Source of the DNA: Agaricicola taiwanensis
Lineage (GTDB): Bacteria; Pseudomonadota; Alphaproteobacteria; Rhizobiales; Methylopilaceae
NCBI RefSeq assembly: GCF_014635245.1
Contig: NZ_BMCP01000001.1
Location: 1,463,801 to 1,527,800, forward strand
Direction of reading: 5' to 3'
DNA length: 64,000 nt
Shown here: positions 1 to 7,783 of the stretch, in pieces
Numbering within the stretch: position 1 is the stretch's first letter
How the letters are laid out: each line of letters begins with the position of its first letter
Translations under genes and position numbers: made by a program
The notes under the pieces: generated by a model
Databases searched by the model: none
Seen by the model: the letters and a program-made list of their open reading frames with translations, nothing else
What the model was told of the DNA's origin: nothing

Positions 1-223
1 CGATCGAACGTTTGCCGCGATTGCACGCGTGAAAATAGGCGGCGCTTTCCGGCCCTTCGGGTCCTTCGACGAAGGGCGGCCCCCAGCCGCGGGTATCATC
101 CCCGTTCGGGCTCTCGACTTTGATGACGTCGGCCCCGAGATCCGCCAGGATCTGACCTGCCCAGGGCCCCGCGAGAATGCGGGCAATTTCCAGAACGCGC
201 AGGCCTTCAAGCGGTGCAGGCAT
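1..223 (-). CDS. CaiB/BaiF-family CoA-transferase, N-terminal fragment (runs off the window)
   Basis: Only the first 74 codons are present; the gene continues to the left of base 1. The translation begins [20 protein letters not shown] and continues with [17 protein letters not shown], the typical N-terminus of class III (CaiB/BaiF) CoA-transferases. These enzymes move CoA between an acyl-CoA and a free carboxylic acid in the cytoplasm. The start is the ATG whose complement lies at 221-223, preceded by a GGAG-type ribosome site. The gene lies 62 bases beyond the tonB stop on the same strand, so it could be read through from the exbB operon, but no functional link is evident. The substrate cannot be deduced from this fragment. 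Confidence 0.85.
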   Translation of the reverse strand, partial: MPAPLEGLRVLEIARILAGPWAGQILADLGADVIKVESPNGDDTRGWGPPFVEGPEGPESAAYFHACNRGKRSI

Positions 224-285
224 AAACTTTCTCCGAGCTGGCCCGAGAAAGCATTTTCAGAAGAGACAAACAACCGCCAGATCAG

Positions 286-1134
286 TTATCTCGTGAACAA
301 GATTGGGACGATGAATGGCTTATTTGCCATGCCGCTCTCGGGCGGCGGCGCCGGCAGAGGGTTGGCGCGACGAACCATATCCAGAGCAGCTCGGTCGAGT
401 ATGGGATTGCCTGAAGCAGCCTGGGAAGATCGAATGTTTCCATTCGCGTCGATGACCAATTGCACCCTCACGGTTCCCACTCCTGTCCCCGCGCGCCTGA
501 AGCGTCGGATCTTGGCACTCACCCGGTTCTGCCAGGCCGCCAAAGCATTTGCGTTCGACGCGGAAGTGCTCGCTTCCGCTGCCGCGGACCGTTCGGCTCG
601 GGGTGCATTGGTTGCCGACCGCTGGCTGGAGACCTCAGACTTCGGCTTTGTGACGACCTTCTTCCGCTTGGGCCGTTCCTTCTTGAGTTCCTCGGGCTTT
701 GTCTTTTCCTCGGGTTTCGCATCAGGCTGTTTTGGCCTTGCGACGGGAAGAACAGCCTCCGGCTTCACAGGAACGACTTCCGGCTCTGGCATCTCGATGA
801 TGGGTTCAGGCAGCGGCTGCAACGGCGGTGGTTCGAGAGGTTCAAGAACCTCAGGTTCCGGCTCAGCATCAGGAGTCGGCTCTTCGAGCTGCTGCTCGGC
901 CGCTATATCGGCCGGCTCCGCCAGTTCCGGCGCGTCGATCGATGTGGTAAGCGGCGCAAGCTCGATCATGATGGCCGTTTCAGGCGCTCCGCCGGCTTCC
1001 GGCTCGTCGCGGAAAGCCATGACCGCGGCGGCGATGCCAAGGTGCGCGGCGACCACGACGGCTGCCGCGCCACCCCACAGGCCAAGGTCGCGCGTCAGGC
1101 CGTTCTCATGCCGATACGGGATCACAAGGCTCAT
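286..1134 (-). CDS. tonB: TonB-family energy transducer
   Basis: This 282-residue protein has the TonB plan. There is a short cytoplasmic N-terminus, one membrane anchor at about residues 20-42, and a long Pro/Glu/Lys-rich periplasmic spacer at about 50-170. The C-terminal TonB domain (about 205-282) contains the VRVQLVIDANGNI strand and ends NKPFIVPILFTR. TonB carries proton-motive-force energy from ExbB/ExbD to outer-membrane receptors for siderophores, haem or cobalamin. Its start overlaps the exbD stop by four bases (ATGA), so the two are probably translationally coupled. No TonB-dependent receptor lies in the window, so the transported ligand is unknown. Confidence 0.93.
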   Translation of the reverse strand: MSLVIPYRHENGLTRDLGLWGGAAAVVVAAHLGIAAAVMAFRDEPEAGGAPETAIMIELAPLTTSIDAPELAEPADIAAEQQLEEPTPDAEPEPEVLEPLEPPPLQPLPEPIIEMPEPEVVPVKPEAVLPVARPKQPDAKPEEKTKPEELKKERPKRKKVVTKPKSEVSSQRSATNAPRAERSAAAEASTSASNANALAAWQNRVSAKIRRFRRAGTGVGTVRVQLVIDANGNIRSSQAASGNPILDRAALDMVRRANPLPAPPPESGMANKPFIVPILFTR

Positions 1135-1577
1135 GGTTGCGTCGTGGTCTCACCGATGGGAGCGACCTGCTCAAGCGCCACCAGCGCGACCTTGAGATAG
1201 CCGGTGCGGCGCAGCTCGTTCATCACTTCCATGAGTTCGCCGTAAGGCACGGTCTTGTCGGCGCGCAGGAAGATGCGCTGCTCCTTGTCGCCATTGGTTT
1301 GCGCGTCGAGGGTGGCACCAAGGGCATCGCGCGAGATCGTGTCGTTGCCGAGGTTGAGCGACAGGTCCGGCTGGACCGTGACGAAGAGAGGCTTGTCCGG
1401 CCGCTGCTGCGGCTCCACGGCGGCCGCCGGCAGATCGACATTGACATCGACCGTTGCCAGGGGGGCTGCCACCATGAAGATGATGAGCAGCACCAGCATG
1501 ACGTCGATGAACGGCGTGACGTTGATCTCGTGGTTCTCGACCAGATCGTCGTCGGTTTCAGTCAGCTTCACTCCCAT
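1131..1577 (-). CDS. exbD: Biopolymer transport protein ExbD
   Basis: A 148-residue ExbD/TolR-family protein with one N-terminal membrane helix (about residues 22-43) that contains the proton-carrying Asp in the context NVTPFIDVMLVLLIIFM. A periplasmic domain follows. With ExbB it forms the proton-driven motor that energises TonB. Length and motif are normal for the family. It lies six bases downstream of exbB and overlaps tonB, so exbB-exbD-tonB is one operon read on the minus strand. Confidence 0.95.
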   Translation of the reverse strand: MGVKLTETDDDLVENHEINVTPFIDVMLVLLIIFMVAAPLATVDVNVDLPAAAVEPQQRPDKPLFVTVQPDLSLNLGNDTISRDALGATLDAQTNGDKEQRIFLRADKTVPYGELMEVMNELRRTGYLKVALVALEQVAPIGETTTQP

Positions 1578-1583
1578 GGCGGA

Positions 1584-2597
1584 TCACTCGGCGGCTGCGA
1601 GATGGCGGCCGTGGCGCATCCGGTCAAGGTCGCGCGACACATGCTTCATGATTTCCGCTGAAGCATCCGCGAGGAGAGCGCGGTAACCGGAGATGGAGCG
1701 CGTGAACACGTTGTAGATCACCACTGCGGGGATGGCGGCCACAAGGCCGATGGCCGTGGCAAGCAAAGCCTCGGCGATGCCGGGCGCCACGACGGCAAGA
1801 TTGGTGGTCTGGGATTCGGCGATGCCGATGAAGGAATTCATTATGCCCCAGACCGTGCCGAAGAGGCCCACGAAAGGCGCGGTGGAGCCGATGGTGGCAA
1901 GCATTCCCATGCCCCGGGTCATGCGGCGCGACGCGCCGGCCTCGGTACGGGTCAGCGAGGCGACAACGCGCTCCTTGATGCCGTCGGCGGGAAGCCCTTC
2001 CGAGCGGTCGACTTCATGTGCGGCGACCCGCACGAGGTCGCGCCCGAAGCCACGAAGTTTGCCCGCACCGGCGACGTCATAGAGGGAAGGTGCTTTCACC
2101 AGTGCGTTGGTGACGCGCCGGACGGCGGCTTTCGCGGCGGCGATCTCGATGGTTTTGGCGAGCCAGATGGTCCAGGTCACAAGGGAGGCGAAGGCAAGCC
2201 CGACCATCACGGCTTTCACCACGATATCGGCCGCCATGAACATCCCCCATGGGGAGAGGTTGTGGGGCAGCGCCGGGATTGTTTCGATGCCGGATGCGGC
2301 CGGCGCAGTGGGTGCGGGCTGCGTTTCCACAGGTGTGGCGTTCGCAGGCTCGGGGGTGGGCTGGGCGGTCTGGGCGGTGGGCGCAACATCCTGTGCCGGG
2401 GCAGGAGCGGCGGGAGACTGGGAAGGTGCCTGTGCCGCCGGAGCGGATGGAGCGGCCACAGCCGGCGGATTTTGCGGTTCACTGACCTGCGCGGCCGGCG
2501 GTGTCGGTTGGGTAACCTCTTGAGCGACGGCGGAGCAGCTGCCCGCCGCCATGATCGCACCGAGGATCGAACCGAGAAGACGACCTTTCGCACGCAT
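1584..2597 (-). CDS. exbB: TonB-system energiser ExbB with N-terminal Pro/Ala-rich extension
   Basis: A 337-residue protein. Residues 1-25 look like a signal peptide (LLGSILGAIMAAGSCSAVAQ). Residues 26-115 are rich in Pro, Ala, Gln and Thr. The MotA/TolQ/ExbB domain (about 115-330) has three membrane helices, including TIGSTAPFVGLFGTVWGIMN and the terminal SGYRALLADASAEIM region. The exported extension is typical of many alphaproteobacterial ExbB proteins and is absent from the E. coli protein. It is the first gene of the exbB-exbD-tonB operon. The 467-base upstream region holds palindromes consistent with iron control (see 2757-2795). Confidence 0.94.
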   Translation of the reverse strand: MRAKGRLLGSILGAIMAAGSCSAVAQEVTQPTPPAAQVSEPQNPPAVAAPSAPAAQAPSQSPAAPAPAQDVAPTAQTAQPTPEPANATPVETQPAPTAPAASGIETIPALPHNLSPWGMFMAADIVVKAVMVGLAFASLVTWTIWLAKTIEIAAAKAAVRRVTNALVKAPSLYDVAGAGKLRGFGRDLVRVAAHEVDRSEGLPADGIKERVVASLTRTEAGASRRMTRGMGMLATIGSTAPFVGLFGTVWGIMNSFIGIAESQTTNLAVVAPGIAEALLATAIGLVAAIPAVVIYNVFTRSISGYRALLADASAEIMKHVSRDLDRMRHGRHLAAAE

Positions 2598-2756
2598 GCG
2601 AAACCCTTTCCAGAAGTCAGACGAACCGCTCGACGGTCAGTCGAATAACATCATCCAAAGCATTCATGCTCAGGCTGCTAAAGCTTGCGGCTGTTCTACG
2701 CCGGGACCATTCCAGTGATGGTTCGCCGTTGGCCTAAACCCTTGCTAAAAGATCGT

Positions 2757-2777
2757 CAATAAAAGAGTCTTTTATTG
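2757..2777. promoter_or_regulatory. Perfect 21-bp palindrome upstream of exbB
   Basis: Two 10-base arms, CAATAAAAGA and TCTTTTATTG, flank a single G. The site is AT-rich within GC-rich DNA and lies in the divergent spacer between exbB (start 2597) and the binding-protein gene (start 3065). A loop of one base makes an RNA hairpin less likely than an operator for a dimeric protein. I cannot name the regulator. The rest of the 2598-3064 spacer shows no further gene or clear structure. Confidence 0.5.
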
Positions 2778-2780
2778 GAA

Positions 2781-2795
2781 TTAGAAGAATTCCAA
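2781..2795. promoter_or_regulatory. Candidate iron-responsive (Irr/ICE-like) box
   Basis: The sequence TTAGAAGAATTCCAA reads as TTAGAA-N3-TTCCAA. It differs at one base from the interrupted palindrome TTAGAA-N3-TTCTAA that I associate with Irr boxes in rhizobia. An overlapping perfect inverted repeat, TTGGAATT-N5-AATTCCAA, spans 2775-2795. It lies about 184 bases before exbB. ExbB-ExbD-TonB operons are commonly iron-controlled in this order. The site assignment is by eye; no Irr gene is in the window. Confidence 0.45.
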
Positions 2796-3064
2796 ACAGC
2801 CTATGCGGTGGATATACTACGCCCTATATTGCAACTTTCGGCGAAGACAAAGGGTGTGGTCGGAAGCTGGCACCGACACGCTCCTGGCGTCAACATCCCG
2901 TAAATGGGGCCAAGGATGGGGAAAGTCAGCTCTGCTCTCCGCAGGCGGGTCCACTAACCCCTATAATTGTTGCGGTTCGCAACCACCTGTCCGAAGATGG
3001 TTGCTGTCGATAGTAAACAGCAAAAGGGACGCGGAAATCAGCGTCCAGATCAAGGGAGGTCACA

Positions 3065-4126
3065 GTGCCAGCATCCACACGTCGCACGTTCTTGTCCTGG
3101 CTCGCGGGGGGAGGGGTGTCGCTTGCGGCACTGATGAAATCCGCCCGATACGGTCATGCGCAGGAGAATTGGGATGAGGTGGTTGCAGCCGCCAAAAAGG
3201 AAGGAAAGGTCGTTTTCTACAACAACCTCCAGCCCGATGGCATCGAACCGATCCTTCGGAAGTTCCGCGCCCGCTACCCAGATATCAGCACGGAGCACAT
3301 CCGTCTGGGCAGTAATCCTCTGAACGAGCGCTTCGGCACGGAATACAACGCCGGCCGCCATCTTGCCGATGTCGTCATCACCATCGCCGACCAGAACTTC
3401 TACAAGGGCATCGAATCCGGCTGGGCCGAGAAATGGTCTCCTCCCGAGGCCAAGAGCTACGCGCCGGAATGGATCGTCGACGACATGCTCTTCACGACGC
3501 AGCAGCTGCGCGAAGTCATCATCTGGAACACCAACCTGGTGAAGCCCGGCGAGGAGCCAAAGGAATGGAAGGATTTGTTCGATCCTAAGTGGAAGGGCAA
3601 GGTCGCGATGAATCCGCCCTGGCGCTCGATCCCCACCCAGCAGTTGATCGTCTATTGGGAAGACAAGCTGAAGCTGGGCGACACCGCGCAGATGTTCAAG
3701 GACAACAACGTTCGCTTTTTCGAAGGATCCGCCGGCATCATCCAGGCGGTCGTGCGTGGCGACGTCGCCATAGCCGAACTGACCGACCTCTCTGTCTATG
3801 GAATGCTTGAGGATGGAGCGCCGCTCGGCTTCGTCTATCCGGACTCAGGCTTCCCGCTGTCGGTGAACCGTATGTTCGTGGCCAAACACGCGCCGCACCC
3901 CAATGCCGCCAAGGTTCTTGGCAATTGGCTGCTGTCGCTTGAGGGGCAGACGGCGCTTCAGGAGCATGCCGGCCTGCCGGTCACGCACCCGGATGCGCCG
4001 CCGCGAAAACATCTGCCGGCAACGAAGGATCTCAAGAACGTCATGGTCGACGGCGAGAGCATCATCAATCCCGAACTGCAGAAGAAAGTGGTGAACCACT
4101 GGCGCACGGTCTTCGGCGTGCGCTGA
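3065..4126 (+). CDS. Tat-exported ABC substrate-binding protein (Fe(III)/AfuA-type family)
   Basis: A 353-residue periplasmic binding protein. The start is the GTG at 3065, six bases after a strong AAGGGAGGT ribosome site. The N-terminus carries a twin-arginine signal (STRRTFLSWLAGGG). The mature part begins near ENWDEVVAAAKKEGKVVFYNN, the signature of extracellular solute-binding proteins that bind ferric ions, thiamine or small organic ligands. No permease or ATPase gene is adjacent, so it is an orphan here and must share a membrane complex encoded elsewhere. The palindromes at 2757-2795 lie in its upstream region too, leaving iron control possible. The ligand is not determined. Confidence 0.85.
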   Translation: MPASTRRTFLSWLAGGGVSLAALMKSARYGHAQENWDEVVAAAKKEGKVVFYNNLQPDGIEPILRKFRARYPDISTEHIRLGSNPLNERFGTEYNAGRHLADVVITIADQNFYKGIESGWAEKWSPPEAKSYAPEWIVDDMLFTTQQLREVIIWNTNLVKPGEEPKEWKDLFDPKWKGKVAMNPPWRSIPTQQLIVYWEDKLKLGDTAQMFKDNNVRFFEGSAGIIQAVVRGDVAIAELTDLSVYGMLEDGAPLGFVYPDSGFPLSVNRMFVAKHAPHPNAAKVLGNWLLSLEGQTALQEHAGLPVTHPDAPPRKHLPATKDLKNVMVDGESIINPELQKKVVNHWRTVFGVR

Positions 4127-4133
4127 AGCTTTG

Positions 4134-4157
4134 AGCCCGGCGCCATCGCGCCGGGCT
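4134..4157. terminator. Stem-loop between convergent genes
   Basis: Perfect 10-base arms AGCCCGGCGC and GCGCCGGGCT enclose a CATC loop. The hairpin begins eight bases after the binding-protein stop and ends eight bases before the stop of the convergent isochorismatase gene. It probably ends transcription from both sides. A short T-rich stretch follows on the plus strand (TTATC), so the U tract is poor. Confidence 0.7.
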
Positions 4158-4165
4158 TATCGGTC

Positions 4166-4888
4166 TTACGCGGCGGTCGCGACCTTTCCGGTCATCGCTT
4201 CCAGAACGCGCTGCACCGGAACGACATCGGCGAAGCGGCTCTGCATGTCGAACAGGCTGATGGCATGCGAGGCTTCGATCCGGTCGAACACACATTCCTC
4301 CGGGATCACGACATTCAGCCGATTGGCCGCCGCATCGACCACGGTTGCACGAACGCAGCCACTGGTCGTCATGCCGGCCACCACCAGCGTGTCCACATCC
4401 AGCTGCCTCAAATGCGCGACCAGCGGCGTGCCCCAGAAGGCGCTCGGTGCCGCCTTTGCGATCACCGCCTCGCCCGGGCCAGGAGCAACCTCATCGATGA
4501 TGCGCGTGGAGCGATAGCGCATGTCTTCATCCGCCGCGGAACTGGTCAAGGCACCCGGGCCCGTCTTCTGCCGCGCCTCGATCCAGCCCAGCAGGCCGTC
4601 GCTGGGATCGCGCATGTTGATATGGATGACCGGCATTTTGATCGCCCGGGCCGTCTCCAGCAGCCGCACGACGCTGGGCAGCGCGTTCCAGCCGTTGAGG
4701 CCGCAGCTCCAGGGCCATGTTTTAAGTGATACCTCCAACGGCTCGGGCTTATCGCCGAATCCACCGCGATAGAGATCGATCATGATAAGCGCGGCGCGCT
4801 TCCCCAGCGTGAAATCACGAACCGGGCGCGTCTTCAGCCAGGCCCGTTCCTTCTCCGTCAGATATTTGTCCCATACGCGTTCGGTCAT
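4166..4888 (-). CDS. Isochorismatase-family cysteine hydrolase
   Basis: A 240-residue protein of the isochorismatase/N-carbamoylsarcosine amidohydrolase-like family. The catalytic triad is visible: Asp in ALIMIDLYRGG, Lys in AVIAKAAPSAF and the nucleophilic Cys in GMTTSGCVRATVVDA. Such enzymes hydrolyse amides or vinyl ethers. I chose the ATG at 4888 because an AAGGAC site precedes it; a start at 4927 would add 13 residues without a ribosome site. The size and the SGCVRATV motif resemble amidases acting on carbamoylated or nicotinamide-like substrates rather than true isochorismatases. The gene stands alone between two convergent or unrelated units, so the substrate stays open. Confidence 0.85.
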   Translation of the reverse strand: MTERVWDKYLTEKERAWLKTRPVRDFTLGKRAALIMIDLYRGGFGDKPEPLEVSLKTWPWSCGLNGWNALPSVVRLLETARAIKMPVIHINMRDPSDGLLGWIEARQKTGPGALTSSAADEDMRYRSTRIIDEVAPGPGEAVIAKAAPSAFWGTPLVAHLRQLDVDTLVVAGMTTSGCVRATVVDAAANRLNVVIPEECVFDRIEASHAISLFDMQSRFADVVPVQRVLEAMTGKVATAA

Positions 4889-5058
4889 TGTCGGCACCGT
4901 CCTTTCTGGAATGAGGGCATGAGGCATGCCCCATGGCAGTTTCGGCCAAGGCTTCCAGTGCTGTAAAGGAGAAAGGTTCAGGAGAAACCAAGGAGTCGGA
5001 GAAAGCCCACGGACGGTGAGCTGTGTGCCTCCTCATCGTGCGCTTCCGGCGCTCCACC

Positions 5059-6294
5059 TCAATGGCCGCTGAACACCAGGGTCCGGACGGGCAAGATCAG
5101 CGCCTGCATCCGCAGGATTGCTGCGTGGACGAGGCCAACGGCGTCCACGCCGTGCAAGGCAAGCCCGCGCCAGAAGCCGATTTCGCCGGATTCGATCACG
5201 TCATGGTTGCTGGAGTAGGCGTTGGCGATGCAGCTTGAGCCCGGCGTCACGCCCTTGAGCCCGCCTTCGTAAAGCGGTTCCAGCAGCACCATGATGCTGC
5301 CTGGCCGCACCACCTGCTGCGCGTCCACGAGCAGTTCCCCACCGCGGAACTGGCCGGCGGCGATGAAATCCTGGACGCTCGTCACCACCATTGGAATTAC
5401 CGTCCAGGGCTTGGAAATGCAGGTCACCTCGGCAACCATCCCGGGCTTCATCACCTGCGCCTCGATTTGCCCGAAACCCGCCGCGATGGCGCGCCGGCCG
5501 GCTTCCTCCGGAATCAAGATTCCGGCCGGCCGTGCGAACGGATTGACGATGTCTCCGACCCTGAGGGTGAACTGCTCCACGCGGCCGCTGACACCGGCAC
5601 GGATGACAGTCTTGTCGAGATCGACCCGAGCCTGTGCCAGTGCGGCCTCGGCGCTCGCCATCTCGGCCGGTAGGAGGGTCGAGATTCGCACCTCGGCGGC
5701 TTCCTTGGCTGCTTGCGCGGCGGCGATTGCGCCTTCGCGCCCCTCGACGAGGTTTTCGAGGCGCTCGATCTCGCGAGCCGCGACGGTCGCCGAGTTGCGC
5801 TGGTTCAGCTCCTGCTTCGTTTCCAGTTCGTCCAGCGCCTGCTGGTGCGCACTTCTGGCTTCCCGCATCCTGCCATCCGCCGCGGCGACATCCGTCTTCG
5901 CCGCGACGAGGGCTGCCTCGACCTCGGCGATCTTGCGCCGGGCGCCCTCGACGGCGGCGTCCTGTGCCGAACTGTCCAGCCGGAAGATCGGTTCGCCTTG
6001 CTTCATCGATTGGCTGATGCCGTCCACGAAGATCTCGGCGACCCGCCCGTTTGTCTCCGATACGATCGGAACGGTCCGGAAATAGAGAGTGGCGCTGGTC
6101 GTTGACGGATGGTTGTAGAAGATCACCGTGATCAGTCCGATGGTCAGCATGAGGCAGGTGGTGATCCCCCACCGGAGCTCAAAGAATACGGAATAGAGGG
6201 TAATCTCGCGTCCAAACCGCTTTCCCTGCCTGTATCGGCGGTAGAGGTAGTCCGGAACGATCGTCACGAGCGAGCAGAGAAGAAGTTCGAGCAT
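5059..6294 (-). CDS. HlyD-family membrane-fusion protein (YiaV/YibH type)
   Basis: A 411-residue protein with two predicted N-terminal hydrophobic segments (residues 1-14 and about 43-60). A biotinyl-lipoyl-like half-motif (VPIVSETNGRVAEIFV) leads to a long alpha-helical hairpin rich in Ala, Glu and Arg (about 108-220). The second half-motif is KTVIRAGVSGRVEQFTLRVG. This is the periplasmic adaptor fold of HlyD/EmrA. It lies two bases after a DUF3302 membrane protein, the pairing seen for E. coli yiaW-yiaV and yibI-yibH (recalled, not searched). No exporter or TolC gene is adjacent, so the transported compound is unknown. Confidence 0.82.
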   Translation of the reverse strand: MLELLLCSLVTIVPDYLYRRYRQGKRFGREITLYSVFFELRWGITTCLMLTIGLITVIFYNHPSTTSATLYFRTVPIVSETNGRVAEIFVDGISQSMKQGEPIFRLDSSAQDAAVEGARRKIAEVEAALVAAKTDVAAADGRMREARSAHQQALDELETKQELNQRNSATVAAREIERLENLVEGREGAIAAAQAAKEAAEVRISTLLPAEMASAEAALAQARVDLDKTVIRAGVSGRVEQFTLRVGDIVNPFARPAGILIPEEAGRRAIAAGFGQIEAQVMKPGMVAEVTCISKPWTVIPMVVTSVQDFIAAGQFRGGELLVDAQQVVRPGSIMVLLEPLYEGGLKGVTPGSSCIANAYSSNHDVIESGEIGFWRGLALHGVDAVGLVHAAILRMQALILPVRTLVFSGH

Positions 6295-6296
6295 GA

Positions 6297-6752
6297 CTAT
6301 CTCTCCCCGACAGCGGTGACGAACTGCGACGTTGGCGGTTTCTCAGGCTCTTCCGGAGCGTCCGCCGCTACGGGGTCATCGGGCACGCCGGCGGCTCCCC
6401 TGCCTGGCGGTATCCTGGCTATTTTCTCCAGCGACCCGGCCATCCGGTTGAATGTCCATCCGAAATCCGGGATGTCGATCAGTGCCAGAAGAAGCCCTGC
6501 GACCCAGAAGATGTGCATATGCGTGAACAGGGCGAGCAGGCCGAGCACGGCCACGATCTCGAACTGGATCTTCTTCGACTTGTGGGCGATGCGCTCGGGC
6601 AGGGTGTGCAGACGCAGGAAAAGGATGCCGACGCCCATGACGGTGACGAGCAGGAAAACGGCCATCGTGGTCATCAACACGTCGGTTTCGCCTGGGCCGG
6701 CGATGAAGGCCGGCAGATGATGGGGTGCGGCGGGGTGCAGCGACGCGGCCAT
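6297..6752 (-). CDS. DUF3302-like inner-membrane protein (YiaW/YibI type)
   Basis: A 151-residue protein with two strongly hydrophobic segments, TMAVFLLVTVMGVGILFL (about 28-45) and about 64-92 containing LALFTHMHIFWVAGLLLALI. A Pro/Ala/Glu-rich cytoplasmic or periplasmic tail follows. The LFTHMHIFW stretch resembles DUF3302 proteins, which are small partners of HlyD-like adaptors. It is the first gene of a two-gene unit with the HlyD protein. The start at 6752 has a GAGGGG site eight bases away; an alternative start at 6674 would remove a 26-residue leader. Confidence 0.6.
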   Translation of the reverse strand: MAASLHPAAPHHLPAFIAGPGETDVLMTTMAVFLLVTVMGVGILFLRLHTLPERIAHKSKKIQFEIVAVLGLLALFTHMHIFWVAGLLLALIDIPDFGWTFNRMAGSLEKIARIPPGRGAAGVPDDPVAADAPEEPEKPPTSQFVTAVGER

Positions 6753-7084
6753 GTTTCGCCCCTCGGATTTCAGGTCATGGGTGCGCCGCTATTCCGGGGA
6801 AGGAATGCGTACCAAGCTGGGACTGCGAGAACATGGCCATGACCAACCTCCCAGGACGGGATGCAACGCCAAGCCTTACCAACCGATCATGCCACGGGAC
6901 GGATATACCGTCGAGCTTGTCCACTACTTCAGGCGGCTTAGGCGGGGAGGCGCCACCCAGGAGCTCGTTCGCGCGGCGCCACGATCCCAGTATGCATTTT
7001 TCGTATGCTATCTGAAGAATACGAGTTTTACCCTGCAATCATCGTTGCTTATCACTCCAGTGAAGATCAAGTCATGGGAGGGGT
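6753..7084. other. Divergent intergenic region upstream of the tricarboxylate operon
   Basis: These 332 bases separate the DUF3302 gene from the RraA-like gene and must hold the promoters of both units. The stretch near 6990-7075 is AT-rich. It has GTATGC twice (around 6990 and 7006), which could be a LysR-type half-site for the regulator encoded at 17791-18747. I see no convincing -35/-10 pair and no gene. Confidence 0.35.
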
Positions 7085-7774
7085 GTGGTGTACGCCACCA
7101 TCAAAGCACATACGCGACGCACACCGTCGGATGTTCTGGCGAAGTTTGAGGAAATCTGGACCTCGACCCTTTGCGACAGCATGGGGCGGCACGGGGTCAT
7201 GAATCCAGACATCAAACCGATCTACGAAGGCGCCCGCTTCATCGGTTCCGCCCTGACTGTTTCCAACTACCCCAATGACAATATCACGACCCACAAGGCC
7301 ATTCTCATGGCCCAGCCGGGCGATATTCTGGTCATTGACGAGGGTGCCGAGGCGCGGGTCGGCTCCTTCGGCCATAATATGTCGCTGCAGGCGCGGGCCC
7401 GTGGTGTCGTCGGGCTCGTGACCAGCGGCTGCATCCGCGACGTGCGTCTGCTGCGCGAAGAGAAGTTTCCGGTGTTCTCACGCGGCGTGAACCCCCGCTC
7501 CGCGCAGAAGAACACCCCAGGCTCCATCAATGTACCGGTCACTGTTGGCGGCATCGTTGTTGCCCCTGGTGATGTGATCGTTGCCGATGACGACGGCGTC
7601 GCAGTCATCCCCTTCGAGCGCGTCGCTGAAATTCTCGACATCGCGCAGAAGCGGATGGAGATGGAATACCAGCAGGCCGCCGATATCCGTGCCGGCAAGA
7701 AGCCCCTTGAGATCCTTTATGGCGACAGCTGGATCGACAAGGAGCTCGAAGGAAAAGTCCGTTACGTCGATTAG
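7085..7774 (+). CDS. RraA-like / 4-hydroxy-4-methyl-2-oxoglutarate (HMG/CHA) aldolase family protein
   Basis: A 229-residue RraA-fold protein. It has the conserved GVVGLVTSGCIRDVRLLRE region, whose Arg-Asp pair binds the divalent metal and enolate in HMG/CHA aldolases, and a DVIVADDDGVAVIP motif near residue 165. Class II aldolases of this fold split HMG to two pyruvates, or 4-carboxy-4-hydroxy-2-oxoadipate to pyruvate and oxaloacetate. Other members are RNase E inhibitors or have unknown roles. The first gene of a ten-gene operon encoding polycarboxylate uptake and oxidation supports an aldolase role. GGGAGGGG at 7076-7083 precedes two tandem GTG codons; GTG 7088 has better spacing than GTG 7085. 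Confidence 0.85.
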   Translation: MVYATIKAHTRRTPSDVLAKFEEIWTSTLCDSMGRHGVMNPDIKPIYEGARFIGSALTVSNYPNDNITTHKAILMAQPGDILVIDEGAEARVGSFGHNMSLQARARGVVGLVTSGCIRDVRLLREEKFPVFSRGVNPRSAQKNTPGSINVPVTVGGIVVAPGDVIVADDDGVAVIPFERVAEILDIAQKRMEMEYQQAADIRAGKKPLEILYGDSWIDKELEGKVRYVD

Positions 7775-7783
7775 GAGAAAGCC

